This document shows, piece by piece, positions 23,416 through 31,351 of a stretch of 64,000 nt of DNA. Below the pieces are notes generated by a model. It had not been told where the DNA came from and did no database searches. It saw only the letters and a list, made by a program, of their open reading frames with translations. How positions within the stretch are numbered: position 1 is the stretch's first letter; every line of letters begins with the position of its first letter. The position numbers and the translations under genes were made by a program. The stretch covers positions 2,265,253 to 2,329,252 of the forward strand of contig CP070671.1 in assembly GCA_020351875.1 (NCBI GenBank). The letters run 5' to 3'. The DNA is from Chromatiales bacterium (lineage in GTDB: Bacteria; Pseudomonadota; Gammaproteobacteria; Steroidobacterales; GCA-2729495).

Positions 23416-24546
23416 ATGAGTGCAGCTGCCATTACCGCGAACGACGCCGGCGCCGGTACGGTCCAGGTCGCGCTGTCCGGCGACTGGCTGCTGGGTCACG
23501 GCCTGCCGGGTCCCGACCCGGTGCTGGACCGCCTGCGCAAGGCGCCGAAACCGTCCAGCGTGGCTTTTGATACCGGCAGCCTGGGCGATTGGGATACCGG
23601 CCTGGTGACGGCCCTGGTCGCCATTCACAGGAGTGCCGAGGCCAACGGTGTGCAGGTGGACGATGCCGGCCTCCCGGAGGGCGCCCGCAGGCTGGTGGCG
23701 CTGGCCTTTGCGGTGAAGGAACGGGAAGGGGCTCGCCGCACCGACGAGCGGACTCCGTTCCTGCAGCGAATCGGCGAGAGCACGCTCGACGCGTGGAACG
23801 CGGGCAAGGAATTGCTGGCGTTTGTCGGCGAGATGATTCTGTCGGCGCGGCGTTTCTTCACCGGGAAAGCGACCTACCTGCGCTCGGATATCCTGCTGCA
23901 TATCGAAGAGGCTGGCGCCGATGCGTTGCCGATCGTGACCCTGATCAGTTTCCTGATCGGCATGATCTTCGCCTTTGTCGGCGTGATGCAATTGAACATG
24001 TTCGGCGCCGGCATCTTCACGGCGAACCTGGTCGCATTGGCGATGGTGAGGGAGATGTCCGCCATCATGACGGGGATCATCATGGCCGGGCGCACCGGTG
24101 CGGCCTATGCGGCGCAGATCGGCACAATGAAGGTGAACGAGGAAGTCGATGCGCTGAGCACGCTGGGTATCAACCCGATGGACTTCCTGGTGACGCCGCG
24201 GGTCATTGCACTGATCCTGATGATGCCGCTGCTGAGTCTCTACTCCAGCCTGATGGGCATACTCGGCGGCATGCTGGTTGGACTGATCATGCTGGACGTG
24301 AGCCTGCAGCAGTACGTGCAGCAGACCATCAGCGCGGTCGGGTTGAACAGCCTGTTCGGCGGGCTGTTCAAAAGTCTCGTCTACGGCATACTGGTGGCGC
24401 TGGCCGGTTGTCAGCAGGGCATCGCCTGCGGCAGCAGCGCGATGGCCGTGGGCCAGGCGACTACGCAGGCGGTGGTCAGGGGAATCGTGCTGATCGTGGT
24501 CAGCGCGTCGGTGCTGACGGTGATTTACATCAACCTGGGGATCTGA
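23416..24546 (+). CDS. mlaE: MlaE-family ABC permease with N-terminal STAS (MlaB-like) domain
   Basis: 376 residues. Residues about 1-105 form a STAS-like domain (VQVALSGDWLL, FDTGSLGDWDTGLVTALVAI); the rest is the MlaE/YrbE permease with five or six helices, including MAGRTGAAYAAQIGTMKVNEEVDAL and LGINPMDFLVTPRVIAL, which are diagnostic. MlaE, MlaF and MlaD form an inner-membrane phospholipid or hydrophobic-substrate ABC transporter. In E. coli the STAS protein MlaB is separate; here the fusion takes its place. I chose the ATG at 23416 over an in-frame GTG at 23356 because the STAS domain starts right after it. First gene of a four-gene operon. Confidence 0.9.
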   Translation: MSAAAITANDAGAGTVQVALSGDWLLGHGLPGPDPVLDRLRKAPKPSSVAFDTGSLGDWDTGLVTALVAIHRSAEANGVQVDDAGLPEGARRLVALAFAVKEREGARRTDERTPFLQRIGESTLDAWNAGKELLAFVGEMILSARRFFTGKATYLRSDILLHIEEAGADALPIVTLISFLIGMIFAFVGVMQLNMFGAGIFTANLVALAMVREMSAIMTGIIMAGRTGAAYAAQIGTMKVNEEVDALSTLGINPMDFLVTPRVIALILMMPLLSLYSSLMGILGGMLVGLIMLDVSLQQYVQQTISAVGLNSLFGGLFKSLVYGILVALAGCQQGIACGSSAMAVGQATTQAVVRGIVLIVVSASVLTVIYINLGI

Positions 24547-24547
24547 G

Positions 24548-25324
24548 ATGCCGGAGGGCGGGCCACACATCGTTGCCAAAGACCTGACGATGGCCTATGG
24601 CGATTTCCTGATTCAGCAGAACCTGAATTTCGAGATCCGGCGCGGCGAGGTCTTCATCATCATGGGCGGCAGTGGTTGTGGCAAAAGCACGCTGCTGAAA
24701 ATCATGATCGGTCTGAAGAGCCCCAAGACGGGCGACGTGTTTTACGACGGCAAGGCGTTCTGGGCAAGTTCGAAGCAGGAGCAGGTGGCCGTGAAGCGGA
24801 AATTCGGCACCCTGTTTCAGTCGGGGGCCCTGTGGAGCGGCATGACGCTGGCCGAGAACATCGGGCTTGCGCTGAAGCAGTACACGGACCTGGACGACGC
24901 GGAAATTCGCGAAGTCGCTGCTTACAAGCTGGCCCTGGTGGGGCTGGCCGGTTTCGAGGATTTCTATCCCAGCGAAATCTCCGGCGGCATGAAGAAGCGC
25001 GCCGGGCTGGCTCGCGGCATGGCCATGGACCCGGACATCCTGTTTTTCGACGAGCCGTCGGCCGGGCTGGACCCGATCAGTGCAAAACTGCTGGATGACC
25101 TGATCCTGGAGCTGCGCGACTCGCTGGGCACGACGGTGGTGGTGGTGACCCACGAACTGGAGAGCATTTTTGCGATTGGCGACAACTCCGTATTCCTGGA
25201 CCCGGTCACGAAGACCCAGCTGGCCACCGGCAACCCGAAGGAACTGCGCGACCACAGTCCGAACTTCGACGTGCGCAACTTCCTGATGCGGGGCACCGCA
25301 CCGCAGGAGGCGAGCGCCGCATGA
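24548..25324 (+). CDS. mlaF: MlaF-like ABC transporter ATP-binding protein
   Basis: 258 residues. Walker A is GGSGCGKST (40-48), the signature EISGGMKKRAGLARG and Walker B DPDILFFDEPSAGLDP follow, and the switch histidine is in VVVTHELES. This is the MlaF/Ttg2A type that energises MCE-linked lipid transport. It starts one base after the permease stop and its end overlaps the mlaD ATG by 4 bases, so the three are translationally coupled. Confidence 0.95.
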   Translation: MPEGGPHIVAKDLTMAYGDFLIQQNLNFEIRRGEVFIIMGGSGCGKSTLLKIMIGLKSPKTGDVFYDGKAFWASSKQEQVAVKRKFGTLFQSGALWSGMTLAENIGLALKQYTDLDDAEIREVAAYKLALVGLAGFEDFYPSEISGGMKKRAGLARGMAMDPDILFFDEPSAGLDPISAKLLDDLILELRDSLGTTVVVVTHELESIFAIGDNSVFLDPVTKTQLATGNPKELRDHSPNFDVRNFLMRGTAPQEASAA

Positions 25325-26322
25325 GCAAGAAATCCAATCCGACGGTCATCGGCGCCTTCGTGGTCGGGGCCGTGGTGCTGCTGGCTGTGGGCGTGTCCCT
25401 GTTCGGCGGGGCGCAGCTATTCGCACCCAAGTCGATGGTCGTCGCCTACTTCGAGGGTTCGGTGAAGGGCCTGCGCGTAGGCTCCAACGTATTGTTCCGC
25501 GGCGTGCGCATTGGCTTCGTCAGCGACATCCAGCTGTTGGGGGATGCGGAGTCACTGGAACCGATCGTCCGCACGACGCTGCAGCTCTCGGATGGCGTCT
25601 GGATCCTGTATCGGGATGGGCAGAGGCTGTCGCCGGATGCGGTGGACATGATCAGCGGCGAGGAACTGGTCGATGCCGGCTTGCGCGCCCGGCTGGGCGT
25701 GGAAAGCTTCGTGACCGGTCAGCTGGTGGTCGAACTGGACTTCTACCCCGACTCCAAGCCGGTACTGCGTGCGCTCGTGCCTGAAACCGAGGCATGGACA
25801 GAGATTCCGACCATCCCGTCCACCGTCGCCCAGATTGTCGGCAAGTTCCAGGATTTCGTGTCGCAAATCGACTTTGACCGCCTGCAGGAAAACCTGCAGG
25901 GCACGCTGGAAGGTCTGAACGAACTGGCCAACAACCAGGACGCGCGCGATGCGCTGGCTGGCCTGAATAGCCTGGCCAACAACGACAAGCTGCAGCAGCT
26001 GCCGGCCAACCTGGAGGCCGCCCTCGCGGACGTGCGCGGCGCCGCGCAGAGTTTCGACCAGCTGGCGCAAGATCTCGATACCGAGATCGGTCCCATCGCG
26101 ACGGAACTGAAGTCGGCCCTGCAGAACATGGACGGGGCGCTGGAGTCGGCGCGGTCAGCGCTCGACACGCTTGAACGGCAGGTGGGTGGTGACACCGGGC
26201 TCGAATTCGAACTCACGACGGCGCTGCGCGAGGTCCGCGACGCGGCCCGCTCGCTGCGTGCCCTGACCGATTACCTGCAGAAGAATCCCGAGGCGCTGCT
26301 CCGCGGTAAACGCGAGCGCTAG
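25321..26322 (+). CDS. mlaD: MlaD/MCE-domain lipid-binding protein
   Basis: 333 residues. One N-terminal transmembrane helix (about 9-30, VIGAFVVGAVVLLAVGVSLFG) anchors a periplasmic MCE domain (about 38-130: VAYFEGSVKGLRVGSNVLFRGVRIGFV). A long helical region follows with two near-repeats of ELANNQDARDALAGLNSLANN. Helical tails of this length are typical of MCE proteins that make a tunnel, longer than in E. coli MlaD (about 180 residues). It overlaps mlaF by 4 bases and is followed after 9 bases by the auxiliary lipoprotein. Confidence 0.92.
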   Translation: MSKKSNPTVIGAFVVGAVVLLAVGVSLFGGAQLFAPKSMVVAYFEGSVKGLRVGSNVLFRGVRIGFVSDIQLLGDAESLEPIVRTTLQLSDGVWILYRDGQRLSPDAVDMISGEELVDAGLRARLGVESFVTGQLVVELDFYPDSKPVLRALVPETEAWTEIPTIPSTVAQIVGKFQDFVSQIDFDRLQENLQGTLEGLNELANNQDARDALAGLNSLANNDKLQQLPANLEAALADVRGAAQSFDQLAQDLDTEIGPIATELKSALQNMDGALESARSALDTLERQVGGDTGLEFELTTALREVRDAARSLRALTDYLQKNPEALLRGKRER

Positions 26323-26331
26323 GAGTTACAA

Positions 26332-26916
26332 ATGACTATCAAACGCAGCCTTTGGATCCTGATGGTGCTGTTGGCTGCCGGCTGCGGCTCGTCACCGCCG
26401 GTGGACTATTACCGGCTGCAGCCCATTTCCGGCAGTGCCACCGCGGATCCTGCCGACGCCAAGGTGCTCGGTATCGGCCCGTTGCAGGTGCCAGGCTATC
26501 TCGACCGGCCGCAGCTGGTCACGCAGATGCCCGGCAGCGAGGTGAGAGTCGACGAGTTCAACCGCTGGGCTGAGCCGCTGGACGTTGCGCTGCCCCGCAT
26601 CGTAACGGCGAACGTGGATTACCTGCTGGACTCGGTGATCGTGGTGACCTTTCCCTACAGTTCCAGAGTCCGCACGGACTACCGGCTGTTTGGCCGCGTC
26701 ATCCGTTTCGATGCGAACCAGTCCGGAGAAGCGGTGCTGGAAGTGCAGTGGGGCGTACAGGATGCGGATGCGAACCCGGTGCTGACGCCGCGACGGACCC
26801 GCTATACCGCGCAGGCCAGCCCGGCAACGGATCCCGGTGCCGTCGTGTCGGCGCTGAATGAAACCGTGGTTGCCTTCAGTCGGGACATCGCGGGCGAGAT
26901 TCAAACGCGTCTGTAA
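26332..26916 (+). CDS. ABC-type transport auxiliary lipoprotein (PqiC-like)
   Basis: 194 residues with a lipoprotein signal (LLAAGC, lipidated Cys about 19), then the ABC_trans_aux fold: VDYYRLQP, VLGIGPLQVPGYLDRPQLVTQ and the conserved FNRWAEPLDVALPRIVTANV. The family (PqiC/YmbA) partners with MCE transporters such as Pqi at the outer membrane. It likely completes an MlaE-F-D-PqiC-type trans-envelope system instead of the classical MlaA/MlaC route; neither of those genes is seen here. A ribosome site AGGAG lies just before the ATG. Confidence 0.88.
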   Translation: MTIKRSLWILMVLLAAGCGSSPPVDYYRLQPISGSATADPADAKVLGIGPLQVPGYLDRPQLVTQMPGSEVRVDEFNRWAEPLDVALPRIVTANVDYLLDSVIVVTFPYSSRVRTDYRLFGRVIRFDANQSGEAVLEVQWGVQDADANPVLTPRRTRYTAQASPATDPGAVVSALNETVVAFSRDIAGEIQTRL

Positions 26917-26926
26917 GACTGTCCTG

Positions 26927-27928
26927 ATGCCCGCCAAGATCGACGGTTTGCATGAAGAGCCCGGATGCCTGCGGGGCGTCCAGCGGCTGTCTGCCGCCGC
27001 GCTGCTGCTGTTGCTCGGGGCCTGCGGTGGACCGGACAGCCCCGTCCCGGCGCCGGCGGAGCCGGAGGACACCCGGCTGTCCGTGTACGCGGTGAACTAT
27101 CCGCTGGCGTATTTCGCCGAGCGCATCGGCGGCGACGCGGTGCGCGTCACGCTGCCGGTCCCGGCGGGTGTCGATCCGGCCCACTGGCGGCCGGCACCGG
27201 AAGACATCCTGCCGTTTCAGCAGGCCGACCTGATTCTGCTCAACGGCGCGGGCTATGCGGCCTGGGTGGACACGGCCGCGCTGCCCAACAATCGTATGGT
27301 CGATACATCGCGCAGTTTCCGCGACCGGCTGATCCGGATCGAAGACCAGGCAACCCACAGTCACGGCCCGGAGGGTGAGCACAGCCATGGCACCACCGCC
27401 TCCCACACCTGGCTCGACCCGCTGCTTGCACTGGAACAGGCGCGCGCCATCCTGGTCGCGCTGATCACCTACCGCCCGGAGAACGAAGCAGAATTTCGTT
27501 CGCACTTCATCTTGCTGGAACGCGATTTGCAGGCGCTGGACGAAGAGCTCACCACCGTCTTCAAAGGGCTCGGCGACCAGCCGGTGTTGTTTTCCCACCC
27601 GGTCTACCAGTACCTGGCACGGCGCTTCGTGCCGGACGCGCGCAGCCTGAACTTCGAGCCGGACCAGGTGCCGGACGCAGCCGCACTGGCACAGTTGCGT
27701 GAGTTACTCACCGACGATCCGGCTACGCTGCTGATCTGGGAACGCAAACCCTACGCGGTGACGGTGGAAATGCTGGAGTCTGAGGGTCTTCGCAGCCTCG
27801 CCTTCGTGCCCGGCGCCAACCGGCCGCCTGAGGGTGATTATCTCGACTTGATGCGCTGGAACATTGCCAACCTGTCGCGCGTGTTGCCTGCCGAGCCGCA
27901 ACAGGACCCGCCGGGCGACGGCGCATAG
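26927..27928 (+). CDS. ZnuA-like zinc/manganese-binding lipoprotein (orphan SBP)
   Basis: 333 residues. The signal is followed by a lipobox LLGAC at about residue 28. Cluster A-I substrate-binding protein features: YAVNYPLAYFAERIGGD, GVDPAHWRPAPEDI (first His ligand), the histidine-rich stretch HSHGPEGEHSHG, SHTWLDP (second His), FSHPVYQYLARRF (third His) and WERKPYAVTVEML (Glu). Zn2+ or Mn2+ binding is expected. No ZnuB/ZnuC genes are in the window, and it follows the Mce operon by 10 bases, probably co-transcribed. A lipidated SBP in a Gram-negative organism is uncommon; it may be held on the outer face of the inner membrane. Confidence 0.85.
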   Translation: MPAKIDGLHEEPGCLRGVQRLSAAALLLLLGACGGPDSPVPAPAEPEDTRLSVYAVNYPLAYFAERIGGDAVRVTLPVPAGVDPAHWRPAPEDILPFQQADLILLNGAGYAAWVDTAALPNNRMVDTSRSFRDRLIRIEDQATHSHGPEGEHSHGTTASHTWLDPLLALEQARAILVALITYRPENEAEFRSHFILLERDLQALDEELTTVFKGLGDQPVLFSHPVYQYLARRFVPDARSLNFEPDQVPDAAALAQLRELLTDDPATLLIWERKPYAVTVEMLESEGLRSLAFVPGANRPPEGDYLDLMRWNIANLSRVLPAEPQQDPPGDGA

Positions 27929-27929
27929 G

Positions 27930-29420
27930 CTATTTCTTCCGGCTCTTTTTCTTCAGCGCCTTTTCCAGCGCCTCACAGACGATGGTCAGGACTTCCACGC
28001 GCGCCGAGCGCTTGTCGTTTGCTGCCACCAGGTGCCACGGCGCATCGTCGGGGGATGTCCGCTCGACCATGTCGTTCACCGCGTCGGTGTAGGCGGGCCA
28101 CTTGTCGCGGTTCCGATAGTCCTCGTCCGTGATCTTGTACTTCTTGTAGTCGGTCTTTTCCCGGGCCTTGAACCGGCGCAGCTGTTCGTCGGGATCGATG
28201 TGCAGCCAGAACTTGAGCACCAGCTGGCCGTACTCGGTGATCTGCGCCTCGAAGTCGTTGATCTCGTCATAGGCGCGTTGCCATTCGTCCGGCCGTGCCA
28301 GGCGCTCGATTCTTTCCACCAGCACCCGCCCGTACCAGCTGCGGTCGAAGATCCGCATCTGGCCGGCGCGGGGCAACCGGCGCCAGAAGCGCCACAGGTA
28401 GTGGTGGGCCAGTTCCTCGTCGCTCGGCGCCGCCACCGGGATGACCTTGCAGTCGCGGGCTGACACCGCCTGCGTGATGCGCCGGATCACGCCGCCCTTT
28501 CCGGCCGCGTCCCACCCTTCGAAGGCCATGACGACACCCTGCTTTTGTTCCCGGGCTTTCAGAGACAATTTGTGCAGGCGCAACTGCAGTTTTTCGAGTT
28601 CCTTGCGGTACTCGGCGTACTCCAGCTCTTGCGTGAGGTCCACTTCGGCGAGATGGGCACGGGCAGGTTCCAGCGCTGCCGGGACCGGGGGTCGCGGTGG
28701 GTTGTCGAAGCGCTGCTCCAGTGCCCGCAGCAGGGTTTCGGCCACCGCGAGATCACGCGCGCGTTCATCGCTGCCGTCCAACACGGTCCACGGTACCGCC
28801 TGGCCGGATTCTTCCAGCAGATCCTGGATCACGGGCTGTGCCGCTTCGTAGTGCTCCAGGATCGTATAGTCCAGGTCTTCGACGTAGAGCGCGTGATCGC
28901 CCTCGACCCGTTTCAGGCGTTTCTTCATGGCTTTTCGCGGCAGGTCCAGCCAGAGCTTGACGACGACGGTGCCGTCATCGGTCAGCATCCGGTCCAGCAA
29001 GTTGAAATGCCGGGTGCGGCGATCTCTCTCCTTCTCGTCGATCTGGCCCCGCAGCAGTTCGCCGATGACCTGGGTAATCCACGCACCCACGAAGATCCCG
29101 ATGCGACCGTCCGGGGGCATGGACCGCCAGAAGCGCCAGAAGCGCGGCCGGGTGCGTTCTTCCTCGGTGGCCATGCCGGCGAACCAGGTATCCAGGTGAC
29201 GGCCGTCCATCCACTCGTGCAGCCGGTCCACCACCTGCTCGCAGCCGATCCGGTCAGGGCCGGCCAGCAGCACGATCATGCTGAAACCGGCCTCCCGCAG
29301 CACGTACTGCGCATTGACCAGTTCCACGCGCAGCCCGGGGATCCGCGCCTTGAAGTCGGTTTTTGTCAGCTTCTCGCCAGGCCCTGGGAGGGTTTCAGAA
29401 AGCTCTTTGGAATCAGCCAT
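27930..29420 (-). CDS. pap: Polyphosphate:AMP phosphotransferase (two-domain PPK2)
   Basis: 496 residues from MADSKEL (29420). Two PPK2 domains: an N-terminal one with a degenerate P-loop (LLAGPDRIGCEQV) and a C-terminal one with the intact Walker A GWDAAGKGG, Walker B FDRSWYGRVLVER and lid FKAREKTDYKKYKITDED. The two-domain layout matches Acinetobacter Pap, which makes ADP from AMP and polyphosphate (family knowledge). It stands alone; its stop lies one base from that of the ZnuA-like gene, so the two converge with no room for a terminator. An in-frame start at 29492 would add a non-conserved extension. Confidence 0.9.
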   Translation of the reverse strand: MADSKELSETLPGPGEKLTKTDFKARIPGLRVELVNAQYVLREAGFSMIVLLAGPDRIGCEQVVDRLHEWMDGRHLDTWFAGMATEEERTRPRFWRFWRSMPPDGRIGIFVGAWITQVIGELLRGQIDEKERDRRTRHFNLLDRMLTDDGTVVVKLWLDLPRKAMKKRLKRVEGDHALYVEDLDYTILEHYEAAQPVIQDLLEESGQAVPWTVLDGSDERARDLAVAETLLRALEQRFDNPPRPPVPAALEPARAHLAEVDLTQELEYAEYRKELEKLQLRLHKLSLKAREQKQGVVMAFEGWDAAGKGGVIRRITQAVSARDCKVIPVAAPSDEELAHHYLWRFWRRLPRAGQMRIFDRSWYGRVLVERIERLARPDEWQRAYDEINDFEAQITEYGQLVLKFWLHIDPDEQLRRFKAREKTDYKKYKITDEDYRNRDKWPAYTDAVNDMVERTSPDDAPWHLVAANDKRSARVEVLTIVCEALEKALKKKSRKK

Positions 29421-29611
29421 TTCCGCCGGTTCACCTCGTAAATCCGAATCGCGCGTCGCGACGAATCCTAGTTTACTCAACGGGAAAATCATTCCCCCAT
29501 GGTTTTCTCAAGGGTCTGGCAACCGGGGCGGTCCTTGTGTCGCGATCCCCCCTACCTCCCGAGATCCCCCCTGTTGCGATTCGGGGGTCGCTCCGGAAGC
29601 CAGCAAAAGCG
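29421..29611. other. Non-coding region with inverted repeats
   Basis: Together with the terminator it forms a gap of about 300 bases between pap and the anti-sigma gene. It contains a GCGATCCCCC arm near 29547 and a complementary GGGGGTCGC near 29582-29590 that can pair, with a second ATCCCCCC run between them. No convincing ORF. It is either leader sequence of pap on the minus strand or the body of a small plus-strand RNA ending at 29649. Confidence 0.35.
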
Positions 29612-29649
29612 GAGGCCGGCGTTTTCTCTAAACGCTGGCCTCTTTTTTT
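29612..29649 (+). terminator. Rho-independent terminator
   Basis: A 12-bp stem with one G-T wobble (arms GAGGCCGGCGTT and AACGCTGGCCTC), a 7-base loop and seven T. It is strongest on the plus strand, where no obvious gene lies upstream. Read on the minus strand the hairpin is followed by CGCTTTT, so it may also end the sigma/anti-sigma operon. Confidence 0.8.
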
Positions 29650-29720
29650 GCCCGAGCCGAAATCCACCCGGCCAGGAGGCCGGGCAAACAGCCAGGAAAC
29701 GTAGAGAGAATCTTCTGAGA

Positions 29721-30575
29721 TTAGCCGGCGACGGGCGCGACGACCAGCAGCGGTCCGTCTGATACGACGACGCCGCCCGGTTTCTCCAGCGTGATGGCAA
29801 AGGCTGCGGGCCCGTTCACCTCCAGCTTGGAGTCGATGGGAATAATGACTTCTCGAGTGCCGGCCGGCACGTCGAATACGCCGCCGTCTACAGGCCGCAC
29901 GTCCCGGTCGGGATCGACAATCCACAGCTGGTACTGGGTGGTCGCGGGTTCGTTCGCAACCAGCCCTGACAAACGCATATACCCGGCCTGGCGCTCGTCA
30001 CTCCAGACGACGTCACCGGTGACGTCTTCATAGCCTTCGGCGGCCGCCGACGCGGTCCAGGGGGCAACGATTGCGTCCGCCTGCGCCATCAGCGTGGCGC
30101 GTTGTTCTGCCGGCGCGGCTGGCGAGCCAGGTTCGGGGCCGCCACGCACCACGAAGAAGGCCAGGGCCAGCGCCGCCGCCAGGTACCAGCCCGTCATGCC
30201 CGCGTTGAGCCAGCGCGACTTGCTCGTTGCGGTTGCTTCGCGGGCCCGGCGGGCGCTCTGAATATCGCGCACACTTCCCGCGTCGTCTCTGGCAGAGTCG
30301 TTCCCGGCCGCTGCTCCCTGCGCGAAAAAGTCCTGCGCCTGTTGTTCGAGCTTGGCCCGCAATTCGTCGGGCATCCGCTCCACGCCGCGCTGGTCGCCCA
30401 GCAGGAAACCTACCTGCACGAGGCTCGCTACGCGCATGAACTCGTCGCGTGCCATTTCAGTGTTTGTGCTCATAAGTTCCTCAATTTCAGACGACTCATG
30501 TCGTCCCGGCCCCATGGCGGCCTCTTCGGCGAGCAGCTCGGCGAGCCGCTCATTCGTGGCGCTGGAGTCGGTCAC
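29721..30575 (-). CDS. Anti-sigma factor, RskA/RskA-C type
   Basis: 284 residues. The N-terminal cytoplasmic part (1-125) binds the sigma factor and has low complexity near its end. One transmembrane helix (about 126-146, WYLAAALALAFFVV) follows. The periplasmic C-terminal domain carries GYMRLSGLVANEPATTQYQLWIVDP and FDVPAGTREVIIPID, the RskA-C signature. It holds the ECF sigma factor inactive at the membrane until a periplasmic signal triggers release. The zinc-binding HxxxCxxC of ZAS anti-sigma factors is absent. Its ATG overlaps the sigma gene stop by 4 bases. Confidence 0.9.
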   Translation of the reverse strand: MTDSSATNERLAELLAEEAAMGPGRHESSEIEELMSTNTEMARDEFMRVASLVQVGFLLGDQRGVERMPDELRAKLEQQAQDFFAQGAAAGNDSARDDAGSVRDIQSARRAREATATSKSRWLNAGMTGWYLAAALALAFFVVRGGPEPGSPAAPAEQRATLMAQADAIVAPWTASAAAEGYEDVTGDVVWSDERQAGYMRLSGLVANEPATTQYQLWIVDPDRDVRPVDGGVFDVPAGTREVIIPIDSKLEVNGPAAFAITLEKPGGVVVSDGPLLVVAPVAG

Positions 30576-31228
30576 CCAGTCGTTCCCTCTGCCGGGTTGT
30601 CGAGTTCCTCGGCGAGTTTCAGCTGCTCGCGAACATGCATGAGACCGCGTCGAACCCGGGTCTTCACGGTGCCGAGAGGCATCTCGAGGGTCTCGGCTAT
30701 CTCGCTGTGGCTGTAGCCTTCGTACAAAGACATGGAAAGGATTTCCCGGTGCTTCGGATCCATGTCGGACAGCACGCGTTCCACCTGCGCCACTTCAGCA
30801 TCGTCGTCCAGCGTTGTCGGCACGGCCGGCTGGCTGGCGCCAACCTGCTCGTCGATGGACTCCATACCGGGACGCCGATTGAACTGGCGCAGCCTGTCGA
30901 TGAGCCGCCGCCGGGTAATCGTTGAAATGAACGCGACTTCACTGGCGACATTGCGGTCGTAGCGGCCCGCATTGTTCCAGATCTCGATGAAGATCTCCTG
31001 GACGGCATCTTCCGCCTCCATATGGTTGCCCAGGTAGCGGCGCGCCAGCGACCACACAAGATCGCCGTAGCGGCTGAGAAAGTCGCCCACCGCGGCCTGG
31101 TCGCCGGAGGCGACCCTTTCAAGAATCGGTTGTTCGTCAGACAAGTTTGGTTTACTCGAGGCACTAGTGAGGCGGCGCTTGGGCCTTGGATGCCGGGCCT
31201 CACCGACTGGCTGAGATGCAGTGATCAT
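30572..31228 (-). CDS. ECF RNA polymerase sigma factor (SigK/RpoE-like)
   Basis: 218 residues. Region 2: FLSRYGDLVWSLARRYLGNHMEAEDAVQEIFIEIWNN, divisible into the 2.1-2.2 core and DAVQEIFIEIW. Region 4: LSMSLYEGYSHSEIAETLEMPLGTVKTRVRRGL, a helix-turn-helix that reads the -35 box. The first 30 residues look non-conserved, so an internal start near residue 30 is possible. It is the first gene of the pair with the RskA-type anti-sigma. It is divergent from parA with 123 bases between; an autoregulatory promoter is likely but I cannot fix its sequence. Confidence 0.92.
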   Translation of the reverse strand: MITASQPVGEARHPRPKRRLTSASSKPNLSDEQPILERVASGDQAAVGDFLSRYGDLVWSLARRYLGNHMEAEDAVQEIFIEIWNNAGRYDRNVASEVAFISTITRRRLIDRLRQFNRRPGMESIDEQVGASQPAVPTTLDDDAEVAQVERVLSDMDPKHREILSMSLYEGYSHSEIAETLEMPLGTVKTRVRRGLMHVREQLKLAEELDNPAEGTTG

Positions 31229-31337
31229 ACCTTACCTGCCTGGTTAGTGCCGCGAACGCTGGTTCGACCCGGACTTGCTGAAGAGTAAATTCGGTCGCCA
31301 GTGCCCCATGGATTCAGCGGCGACAGCGTGCGGCGCC

Positions 31338-31343
31338 TATAAT
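31338..31343 (+). promoter_or_regulatory. TATAAT -10 box close to the parA start
   Basis: A perfect TATAAT lies 8 bases upstream of the ATG at 31352. With normal spacing the transcript would begin at or next to the start codon, giving a leaderless or nearly leaderless mRNA. No clear -35 box. Confidence 0.45.
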
Positions 31344-31351
31344 CCGACGTA

